From the NCBI GenBank assembly GCA_010279815.1, contig QEOQ01000389.1, positions 174,651 to 238,650 on the forward strand: DNA of 64,000 bases, given 5' to 3'. Every line of letters starts with the position of its first letter. Position 1 is the stretch's first letter. Source of the DNA: Brachionus plicatilis (taxonomy: Eukaryota > Rotifera > Eurotatoria > Ploima > Brachionidae). The translations under genes were made by a program, and so were the position numbers. Below are positions 12,356 through 22,900 of the stretch, one piece after another. A model generated the notes under the pieces. That model was not told the DNA's origin. It worked only from the letters and a program-made list of their open reading frames with translations, and made no database searches.

Positions 12356-12729
12356 GTTTTAAGACTGCAAGAAAGAATAAAATTTAATTATAAAAATTTT
12401 AAATAAAAAAAAGAGGAATATTTTATATAATAGAAATAATTGCTTTTCAAATTATTATTAAATTATTACAAAAATAGATAATTAGAATAAAATTAATACA
12501 TAAAAAATAGTTTTTTTTTAAATTAATGTAAAATTAATGTCGAATTTTCATAATTGAAATTTAATATTTAAATTTAGAATATTTTTTTTACAATTCAAAA
12601 AATCAAAGTTAACAAAAATTAAAGATAAAAAATTTTTTATGAAAAACTTAGAGTTTTTATATATTCAATTTTATGAATTTTTTTGTTCATAATAGGTATA
12701 TTAAATTTTAAGAAAAAGTTTAGAAAATA

Positions 12730-12953
12730 TTGAGGCATGGACACTAGCCTGTTGATTAACCTTGAAGTTGAAAAAAGAAAGCTGAATTAGTATTGAACGA
12801 TACAACTTTTTGAATAAGAATATAAAGATTATCTGCAGCGTGTCTATGTTTTCTAAATCCTGATTGCTCATGTATAATTAATTTATTGTTTTCAAGAAAA
12901 TTTTATATTCTTGTGTAATTAATACATTCAAATGACTTTCCAAGACAACTTAG
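12730..12953 (-). pseudogene. LINE reverse transcriptase fragment (QSGFRK region)
   Basis: The minus strand encodes LLSCLGKSFECINYTRI, one stop, then NFLENNKLIIHEQSGFRKHR and ADNLYILIQKVVSFN. This is the conserved block between the NYRPIS and fingers/palm motifs of Jockey/CR1-type LINE reverse transcriptases. It continues directly, in reading order, from the NYRPIS part at 13348-13560, and the two are separated only by the SINE at 12954-13347. Internal stops show it is dead. Confidence 0.75.
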
Positions 12954-13347
12954 TAGTAGTAGTATAGTTTTTCTGCGACAAGTCTAACCCCTTGTTGAAC
13001 AACACAAGCATTGCTGCTTATAACTTATTATATTATTTTTTATACTCGCTACTTACGTCTTTCGACGTCATTATTTATAGTCCCCTTGACTTGCGAGTCC
13101 TGGCATATTCCTATAAGAAGATAATGGCCGTTCTAATGCCAGGTTCCATTTTTTAGATGAATGGTGACAGCCATCCAGAGTAATTATTTGTCGATGAGCT
13201 TAAATCAGGTGGCAAATAGAAGCACAACACTGAAGGCACAAGATCCATGATTTATTTTTTTCTAACGTTGCATTGACTTCACTAGGATTCGAACCCGGAC
13301 TCTCAGTCGCAATTAGCTGTTGTTTTAACCATTACCTCTCTTTCATA
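12954..13347 (-). mobile_element. tRNA-derived SINE inserted in the LINE
   Basis: The minus strand starts near 13347 with GGTAATGGTTAAAACA (A-box-like, 13336-13321). It then has GGTTCGAATCC, a perfect pol III B box (13295-13285), at tRNA-like spacing. A roughly 330-bp tRNA-unrelated body follows, and it ends in an ACT/TAC trinucleotide tail (about 12966-12954). It interrupts a LINE reverse transcriptase exactly between NYRPIS and LLSCLGK. No long target duplication is visible. A functional tRNA gene is excluded because the acceptor stems do not pair. Confidence 0.7.
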
Positions 13348-13800
13348 CTAATTGGACGATAGTTATTAGGCTGAGTGGGAAAATATTTCTTAGGGATTAT
13401 GGTTATACTTGCTATTTTCCAGGTTTTGGGACTTGGCCTAGTTACAAACTCATGTTAAAGAGTTAACTTATTTCAAATAAAGTCTGTATAGGTAAATTTT
13501 TTAACGTTAGGTTATGGATAAGATCTTGGACCAGATCCCGCTACTTCATTTTTAGTTTCTTTAAAGTATTGGTAATTTCTAAAAGAGTGAGGCTCGTTCA
13601 AATTATTTTGTACCTTATTTTTTAAGAAATCTCTTGTTGCTTGTGATTCTTAACATTTATCCTCCGATTCTACAATATCGAGGTGAAAGCTAAAAGTAGT
13701 GGCTATAATAGATCGCAAAAGATTTTTTCCTTTAGCTTTATTGGTCTTTAAATAGTAATGTAATTTGTCTTGATCATTTCTTGGGTCTGAACCTATTTAT
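13348..13800 (-). pseudogene. LINE reverse transcriptase fragment (NYRPIS region), degenerate
   Basis: On the minus strand about 13540-13348 reads SGPRSYP, stops and decayed sequence, then PSPKTWKIASITIIPKKYFP and TQPNNYRPIS. These are the GPD.I, W..A...PI.K and NYRPIS motifs of a non-LTR reverse transcriptase (Jockey/CR1 type). Upstream to about 13800 there are weaker traces (RPKK.SRQITLLFKDQ). Several stops show it is a dead copy. Confidence 0.7.
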
Positions 13801-14156
13801 TTTTTATTTACCAAAATTTATACTTTATTTATCTATTTACCAAAATTTCTTTCCCTACTTTATTTATGAACTCTAACCAGTTTTGGCAATTGGAATTAGT
13901 AAATATTTACATACAAAGCAATTTTTTGGTTTGATTCAGTAAAAAACTTTAATAGAAGAACAATTATTGACACCATTAATGAAATCTATACATAAGAACC
14001 AAGAACATATCTTAATTTAATTTCCTCTTTTTTTTTCTTTATAATTTTCTATTATATAAATGTAGTGCTTGAGAGGGTGATAACATTTTAAATAAATAAA
14101 ATTTTACAATACGTGTCAAAAAGCCACATTCAAAATAAAAATTTTAAAATAAATAA

Positions 14157-14420
14157 TTATACATTTGATAATTTTGAGTTTAGAATATTTTGGGCTATCA
14201 AATAAAATGCATTCTGTCTCCTTTTTAATAGAATATTACACTTACGCTTTGAAACATATGATCCCTTTATTAATGAATTTAATAAAAATATCTTAATCTT
14301 CAAACAACACAGAAATGTCAAAAAAATGAATTTTCTTTTGTCAAATTCGATTAACAAACTAAATTGTTTTCTATTATAGACAATGCTTGACAATAAATTC
14401 CACAAATTTATCATTTCCAC
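14157..14420 (-). pseudogene. Degenerate coding repeat, copy 1
   Basis: A roughly 105-bp core (about 14262-14367) is repeated at 15207-15308. On the minus strand the shared frame reads FVNRI, QKKI, FFDISVLFED, stop, DIFIKFINKG. The 87-codon ORF visible here in another frame is not the conserved frame and is probably chance. The parent protein, presumably from a transposon, is not recognised. Confidence 0.4.
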
Positions 14421-14799
14421 ATCAAAGAAACACCAAAAAAATAATTTAAAGGGGGTGACTTAGATTAATTCTAACTTACTTTGACATACTGTAGTTTATG
14501 AAAAGATTTTAAAGATCAATATTTTAAAAAATTCGCTTTACCTGAGTAGCATCCAAGTTAATGTAAATAAAATAGAAGAATTGCCAAATGTGTGGCTAAT
14601 TAATTATTTAAAAAACAACTTTTGTCGATTCGTATTTAGAAAACCCAGTAGCTGCTTGCAAAAAAATGACAACACATTTCTTTAAATGGTGGAATTTTCC
14701 AGAAAATTAAAACCAGTAGAAGAAAAGTTAAATTTATCGTCATTTAAAGTGATACTTGATTAGAGCACTTTAAATTATTGAAAGCATTCTTAGACTGAC

Positions 14800-15060
14800 A
14801 CAACCTTACCAGTTCACAGATGAAAGCCTTGTTGGTATTTACAGTGGAAAGAAACATTAATTACTGAAACAAATAACAAAGATCAGTCATAGGTAATATT
14901 TTGAATCAAAAATATTTGAGAATAATTGGAACCGGTTTCGACTGGGTAATAATTGCGGTGCGAAGATCAACTCGATGCTATAACCTTTATGTCAGATTGG
15001 AGTCGTCGCTCAAAAAGGTACTGGAAAGCAGCTAAATGAATTATATTTAAATGAATACAG
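14800..15060 (-). repeat. Member of a dispersed repeat family (with 26330 and 44575)
   Basis: The minus strand of about 15040-14930 carries TTTCCAGTACCTTTTTGAGC and later AATTATTACCCAGTCGAAA. These match the plus strand at 26355-26455 (TTTTCAGTACCTTTTTGAGC, AATTATTACTCAGTCGAAA), and a weaker third copy is at about 44575-44660. The element type is unknown, and no terminal repeats or tail were found. Confidence 0.45.
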
Positions 15061-15206
15061 AAAACAGAAGAACGCCCTAATATTTAAAGATGTTTATATT
15101 AAATTCAATAAAAATTTATTCTTGTACTTTTTTTTCTTATTAGTTAAACATTAGTTATTTCTGTAGGTTCGTTTTTTTAAATTTAAATCAACATTTGTCA
15201 AGTCCC

Positions 15207-15308
15207 TTTATTAATGAATTTCATAAAAATATCTTACTCTTCAAACAACACAGAAATGCCAAAAAAATAAATTTTCTTTTGCCAAATTCGATTAACAAAC
15301 TAAATTGT
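15207..15308 (-). repeat. Degenerate coding repeat, copy 2
   Basis: Direct repeat of 14262-14367. On the minus strand it reads FVNRIWQKKIYFFGISVLFE, E, stop, DIFMKFINKGT. Fewer stops than copy 1, so it is closer to the unknown parent transposon protein. Confidence 0.45.
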
Positions 15309-18300
15309 TAATACATTACTATTCTAAAACATTCTCACTTTTTTAAAATAATATTGGACTAAAGAAGAAGTAGCTTTTTGGATAACTTTTGAGGATGGCT
15401 TCACTATTTTAATTTCATATTAAGAAAAAATTTTTAAAAAATGGTATGAAAATTGATGACTACCAAGCTCAGATCGCATCCAACTCTAAGTCTAATAGGA
15501 TTTTAATATTTAAGATTGTCATCTTAGAAAAATACCAGAACACTTTTTCAGATTTTCGAAAAGAATTTATGACTTGTGGATTAAACATTGATGGAAATCA
15601 GAGTTTGAATCCAATTAAAGAAAACAAAGTAAAAATTGATAGAGATATATATAAAATAAATTCTAGAGAATCAAAGTTGTATTTTATTTATTTATTTTTA
15701 TTCCAATTGTTTGATGGTTTTTTGAAATAATCTGATATAATTTTTTAAATGATAATCAAAGTAAAATTAATAAAAAATTATTGAATATTTTTGAATAATT
15801 TATTTAAAAATTTATAAAAATTTTTCTAATTAAAAGCGCAAAACAGATATTTAGACGAGTTGATTTTAATGAATAATGAAAAATGAATAAAAATAAGTTG
15901 AGCTAAAGATTATTGGTAATTTTTAAGAAAAACAGTAAAAATCATTTAATAATTTTTTTAAATAACTTATTTTTTAATTATATTTTTATTTCTATAAATA
16001 TTTTAGTTGTTATAGTTTCTTTTAAATGTGTCCTTTTAAATTTAAATTTTTTTGTTAAATTTTCATTACAGATTTAAATTATTTTTGATATAGGTTTCGA
16101 AATTTGAGGCTAGTTTTTATAATGATCTACAGAAAATAAAAAATATATCCAAGAATACTTAAAAATGCTTGAGCCTATTAAAATTTCAAGCTTTAAATGA
16201 AAATCATCTGAACTGTTTTAATTTATTGAAGTTTGAAAAAGAAAACAATCAACCACAAAAAGATGCTAAGAATATTGTTTAAACAGAAAGACTGCGTATT
16301 AAAAATTTTCTGAATAACATATTTAAAATTTAAAATTAATGATTATTTAAAGCTTAAAATTATTTAAATCGTGAAAGGCAAATATTAATCGCAAGACTTG
16401 ATTTTATTTTTAATGACTACTCTTATTTTCAAGCCAGTGAACAACAACAGATCAGGCCACTCTATGAATAAAAGAATGTGTTACAAAATTCGCTTGATTT
16501 GTTCATTTCTTTCAAAATACTAAACAAAGCTTATGTTTGTGTCTCTTGATCTCGGAATTGAATAATTCACCGCTTAGTTATTTTGAATTAAAAATAGGTT
16601 ACAAGAATTAAATATTTGCTAGAAATATGTTTTCATATGACGGCATTTGTTGAAATTATTATTCAAATGGCTACTATTTTAAACCAAAATATTTTTTTTT
16701 GATTTATTAAAAAAATTCAAGTCTTAAATTGGTCAACAGAAATTTTTTAATTTATCAAACTTTTTTTAACTTGACCGATTAGTTTACGATAAAAAGGGAG
16801 ATGATAATTTTTATCTTAAGCATAATATAGTAACAGGCTAGCAGTTCATTTGTTCGAGTTTATAAAAAGCTTTTAAGAAATCACGAGCTAACAAGTCTAG
16901 GATACGAATCGTAGAAATTTATTAGGTTAAGAGTATTTTAATACATTTTTTAGAAGTTTAAGTTTTAGTGATAAGTTTTTTAAGCTTTTTTTTTTTTAAA
17001 TTAATATCAAAAGCTTTATTTAGAATCGATATGCTTTCAAGTTTTGAGCATTTATTCGAATTCTTTTATAACTACTCGGAAATTTAATATTTAGAAATTT
17101 GTATAGCTGAATTTTGTTTTAAGTAAGCATTTAAAAAGAGATAAGGCAGCGAAATTTAATATTGAACAAAGCATTTAATACAAATAAACATTATTTGTAC
17201 AGTTTAAATTAAGCTTTATAGCCTCGTTTTATTTATCGTGTTGATTATATTAAAATTTAAAGTCTAAGTCTAAGTCTTCATTTTCACTTGCTCAAAAAAC
17301 AGGACTTATTTAATCGCTATTATTCTAATTTTTTTTAAAGATAAGAACCAATTTAAAAAAAAATTAGAAAATTAATAATTAAAATAATTTATTTTTTTTT
17401 TCTATTTCTAAAAGAAAAATAATCTTTCTTTGTAGAGCGTTAGACTAAATATGTTTTCAAAGATTTAATTCTTTTATCCTAAGTACGGCTTTAAGCTATT
17501 TCTATTTTTTTGAAGCATTTGTGTCTAAATTGATTTGTCAAAAGCAAAAATTGTTTAAAATTAAAAGATTTGTCGATTTATTTTTTTTAATCAGAAGCAT
17601 TTTCAATATTGATTTTTAATATTTCAATAAAAATAAGTTTTTGTTATGAAATTCATGAATTAATTAATTATCATCAACTTTTAGTTCTATTCAGGCAAAA
17701 TTTCAATTTATTAGAAAACATATCGATTGTTATTTCAAAATTTAATTAATTTATTACTTAAATTTTCATTAAAGTCACATTTTATTTCCATCAAAACCCT
17801 TGAAATGAAAAATTAATTTTTGGTAGCAGCCAACAGCAAAAAAAACATTTATTTCTATATTCTATGTTATTTTATGTTCGAAAATTAATCATCAAAATTA
17901 ATGATAAGTACAAATAAAATATTGCCGCATTTTCCTTGAAATTAAGATAAAGCATGCAAAAAAATATTTTAATAAAATGCGTATTAATTGAAATTTCTAT
18001 GATGAAGATTAGATCTGATATTCATTTCTTCTCAAATAAAACATTGGAAAATACAAAATTAATTTTAATTTTTTACTAGTGAAATAACGATCAGTATTTT
18101 AGTGTGTGTCATAAAACTTATATAATAGATGAGTATTTATTTTTATTTCTGATAATTATATATTTTATAAATATATCTTTTTTTTATTTCTTTTTTATAT
18201 GATTTTTCATAAAAACTGTAAACTCTGATTTCAATTTATTCGCTATGAATTTGAAAATTTTATTTAACTAATGAATTAATATTATTTAATTATATTAATC

Positions 18301-19994
18301 TGAATGAGTTAAATAAAGATACCATTACGCATCACTTTAATAATAAAAAATATTTAAATAAAATGTTAATAAATTTTTTTTAATTGCAATTTTTAATACT
18401 TCTAGAAATATTTTTGTCTCAGGGTCTTGTTGTCATTCACAGAACTGATATAAATTATTAATTTATTCAAACAGAATTCAAAGACATCGATTAAAATAAA
18501 ATTTTTTAATGTTAGTGTCTAAAACAGGATTTTTATTCATATCTATCAAAATTTTAATTAATTTCAAATCAATTAGATTGTTTATATAGTTTTGTAGAAT
18601 ATTAAAGCCATTAATTTAAAATAAATTGTTGTCTAGATCATTTCATTTGATTTCATTGATTCTGATTTATTGCTAAACTTGCTTTTTGCAATATAATCTA
18701 TGCTTTTTGGAAAAATTGCTACCATAGTTAATCTTTGGGTGGCAAGAAATAAAATCCTTTACGATTCATTAGATTATTTAAAAATAAAATTTTCTAATAT
18801 AGTTTGCTCAGACAGTTAGTTTAATTCATTTGATATATGCAAGGCTTAATTAAGTATAAAATTGTAATTACAAATTTAAAAACAGATTAAATCAGGTCTT
18901 TTTTTGATTATGAATATTAAAAAAACGCTTAATTAACCATAGTGCCCATTCAAATTAGCTTAATTATTATTTTAATCTAACTTGTTTCCCGTTAGATATA
19001 GTCATGCTTTTTTTAGAATTAATCTGCCATTTTTTTCATCTTTCATCACGTAGGATACATACCAGGAACTTTAAATAGAAGATAGTACACAATATTTTTT
19101 AAATTAATTTTAAAAAATATTTACTTTTTCAAAATAATATTTTTTTTATTTAATTAATTCATTTTTATAAGCATTATCATAAAACAATGTCTTAATTAAA
19201 CGAACGACAATAGAAAGAAAATTTCCCTAAAGGACATGGATGATAATACAAATAATCGAATAAATACTTAATTAAATAAATGGTTTTTTTTGATTAAATT
19301 TTCATAATTCTTAAAGAATTCGTCAGTTAATTAGATTTAACAAATTTGATTTAATCCAATACTAATATTATTACAAGAATTTTTAGAATTAAGCAAAATC
19401 TAAAATGTTTATTTAAAATAAAATTACAAGAATTTTAATAAAAGTGGTTGACGTCATTTGCTAATTTGCAGTTATTAAATTAAGCTAATAATTAAGACAA
19501 TCTTTACAAGAACCGAGTCCATTCAAGCCACATAAATTCAGCTATTTCATAATTTGAAATAGAACCTTTTCAAGTTGCTTGCTCCCTTAATTGAATTTTC
19601 GCTTGGTTTATTTGTAAATTTGGATTTAGTGTTTTCAAATCTATTGTCGTCTAGATTAGCTTTGCGCTCGAAATAATTCAAATAGTCTTATATTTATTTC
19701 AATTGAAATCCTCAACGAGTTGTATTTTTTCTTAGTATGTTAATTTTAACTTGGAAATCATACACTGTCCATCAAATGCAAATTGTAGTGATTTAGTTAC
19801 AATTTTTCATTTTGCAATAATTGTAATAGAAGTCCCACTATTCAATCAGATTTTTAATTAAAATTGAAACTTAATAACTCTTTAAGCATTATTTGTAGAC
19901 TTATTAACAAAAATCTATCTCTTTATTCTAAATCAAATTTATTTTAGATTTAAAAAAAAACTCTCAAATATATGGTTCAAATTGGAACAGCAAA
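15309..19994. other. AT-rich stretch with no supported gene
   Basis: No exon or element that I can support. A 94-codon frame at 15446-15730 starts MKIDDYQAQIASNSKSNRIL and has no recognisable domain. It could be a fragment of a decayed transposon gene, but there is nothing to confirm it. The rest is homopolymer-rich AT sequence, presumably intron 1 (from 6066) or intergenic DNA upstream of 19995. Confidence 0.5.
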
Positions 19995-22900
19995 ATGAAT
20001 TTAATTCTTTTTGTTATATTATGGATCGGTATAACTCGAGCCAATACTGGTAAGATCACGTTCTTATTATAAAACTAAAAAAATGTTCTACTTAGAGAAT
20101 ATTGATTAATTATTTAATAAATTGGAAAAATTTGTTCACAACTATATATTTTATTTAAAAATAAGAAAATTTTATAAAGATTTCAAAAATTTGTTTTAAT
20201 TTGATTTTATTAAAAATTGAGAAAAAATAATTATTTCTTAGCAGCTTGTTCAGATTCTTAATTTTAAATATTTTTTTATTAGATTTTTTAGACTAAAAGT
20301 AATCCTAATTTTGTTTATAGATTTCAAAAATATAAATGAATATTCAATTAATCTTATTTGCTGTTTACAAAATGTTACAAAAATTTAAAACAAAGTTTAG
20401 ATATTATTATGATTAAACCATAATTTTTAGTTTACTCTTGAAGTACTGGTCTAGTGAATAGCAAAGTAAAATTCGAGATTTAATTTAAAAATCTAAAACA
20501 TTCTCAAAATTTTTGAATACGTAATTGATAGCACTGCAAATTTCAGATTTTTTTTAGCTTTGAAACCATTTTTTTACTTTCAAAAGAGAATTGCCATTTG
20601 CAGTCATTACATTTTAATTTCAGATAAAAATGAAAAAAAATTTTTGATCTGAAAATCTAGGTAACTTATCCAAGATAAAGCTATCTAAAAAAATGATTTA
20701 CTGAAAATTAATAAGAATTAAAAAAAATACTATTAACCGTTTTTTTGTAAAAAAATATTGTAACTATTTTTTACTTAGATAAAGACTAAATATTATTATT
20801 TTAATTTTACCATAAATCATTTCAAAAAGATTTTAAATTAAAAATATTATATTTCTAAAGAAAGACCATAACTTGCAAATGTAGACTTTCTTTCTGAATA
20901 ACTATTTTAAAAGGAGAGACCAAATATCTCCGAATTTTCGAATAATTAAAATAAAAATTAAAAGTTTGTTAAAAGTCACAATAGATTAATGGTGAAAGAA
21001 AATTTTCTTTCGAAATTTTTAAATTTCTGATTTACAATAAAGCGATTTTCTTATAATCAAAATAGAATATTAATCTTTTTAATTTTTACTTCTATTCTAG
21101 GTAAATATTTTTATTCTTGAATAACTTATTTTGAATTAAAAATAATCATTTTTTTTGGGAACTTGAAGTTTAGGATCAAAAAAATCAGATCAAAAAGTAA
21201 TTTTTTTATAACTTTTGAATGGTATTTGATTAAATCTCTCTGCAAAATGCTAAATAATACAAAAAGCATGCTGAATATTAGAAAAGGATCTGCAAAAACT
21301 CTGCAATTTGGCAGGAAAATGCATGTCATTAAAAAGTATTTAATTCAACTGCGCAATTTAATTGCAGAGTTTTTGCAGATCCTTTTCTAATATTCAGCAT
21401 GTTTTTTGCATTATTTAGCATTTTGCAGAGAGATTTAATCAAAAACCATTAAAAAGTTTTAAAAAAATTACTTTTTGATCTGATTTTTTTTATCCAAAAC
21501 TTCAAGATGCCAATATTTCGTAAAATTACATCAAATGTAGGATGGAATAAAATGTTAGCTTACGTAAGATAACGTTAATTACGTTATTTCAAGTTAAACT
21601 TAACAAAAATCACGATGGCAAAAAATATCTAATTTTTTCAAAGATCCGTGCTCCACCTAGATCACCGAATTTAAAACCGATCTAGATGGTCTGACACAGA
21701 CAAAAACAAATTATAGGGAAATCGAAGTGCAATAAGGATTCTAATGTTGTGGGGAAAATATACGAGTTTCAACGATCTTTTACATCATAAAAATGCATTC
21801 GATATATCAATCGATTAAAAAAAGGAAAATAAAGAGGAAATAATCAAACAAATTTTCTTAATTACATTTTTAAGATTATTGATAGTCATTAAAAATGATG
21901 GTAGTTAGTCCTTTTCATAAAAATAATAAAGATTTTTATTATGAAATAACAAAATTTACTGAAAATTTAAATCTGAATATTACAAATTATTTCTTTCCAG
22001 TATATAATCGCCTTTAAGGCGTTCATTGAAAATAAATAAATATCATTCTTTGTGTAAAATTATGCAATAAAATGTAAAAAATGTAAAATTTCAAGTTGCG
22101 CAAAATTAAAAAATAAAAAAATTTAATTGAAATCAAATTTTTATTTAAGAAATTAGACTTTTTTTGGCCTTCATCATTTTTGTTAAGTTTGACTTGAAAT
22201 AACTTAATTTTACATCATCTGCTAACATTTTATTTCATCCTACATTTGATGAAATTGTACGTAATCTTAAATTTTTTGATGTAAAATTACGTAAAATGAT
22301 TAATATTACACGTTCTGTGTTTTAAAGTAATACACTATATTTTTTTCTTTGCTTTTCTATTATTAATTTAATCATAAAGAGTAAGAGAACATTCAATATA
22401 AGTTTATTTTTGAAAAAATTAACACAGAGCCCGAAATTAAAATTTTGTCACTCAGAATTATAAGACGAATTATCTCATTCTTATTAAGTTTATTTCTAAA
22501 TGAATAAGAGAAAAAAATTCCTCCTGCCATTTGGTTAGAAAAAAAGAGAAAAAAATAATAAATAGATTTAAACTAATAGATTGAATATACAGTTAAATAA
22601 GAATTTTTTTTGGATAAAACACGTTTTATATTAATTTTGAAAATATGAATGTTTATTTTTTTAATTAATATATAAGTAAAAGGTAAATGAATTAATAATT
22701 TTGTAACTTAGTCGATTTTTTATGTAAGTAGTCGACTCACAACGTTAGTTTTTTGTACTATTAAAAATACAAAAAAATAAAAAATAGATTTCTTTTGTTC
22801 TCTTTTTAATATATTTTCTAAAAATTAAAATAGATAAATAGGTAGACGGTTCCTAATTTTATTTACTAGTTAATTTTGACATCAAAAAATCTAAAAATTT

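Noticed and set aside
13285..13347. A tRNA gene on the minus strand
   Set aside because: A and B boxes are present but acceptor and anticodon stems do not pair, and the block is the head of a 394-bp element inserted in a LINE. It is a SINE.
14157..14420. An 87-codon ORF as a gene
   Set aside because: It overlaps a degenerate repeat whose conserved frame is different, and its composition is AT-driven.
15446..15730. A 94-codon ORF
   Set aside because: No recognisable domain or neighbouring exon. It is the best of the unsupported ORFs but not enough to call a gene.
21126..21390. Two overlapping ORFs on opposite strands
   Set aside because: They lie in the arms of a palindromic foldback element, and open frames on both strands are a side effect of the symmetry.
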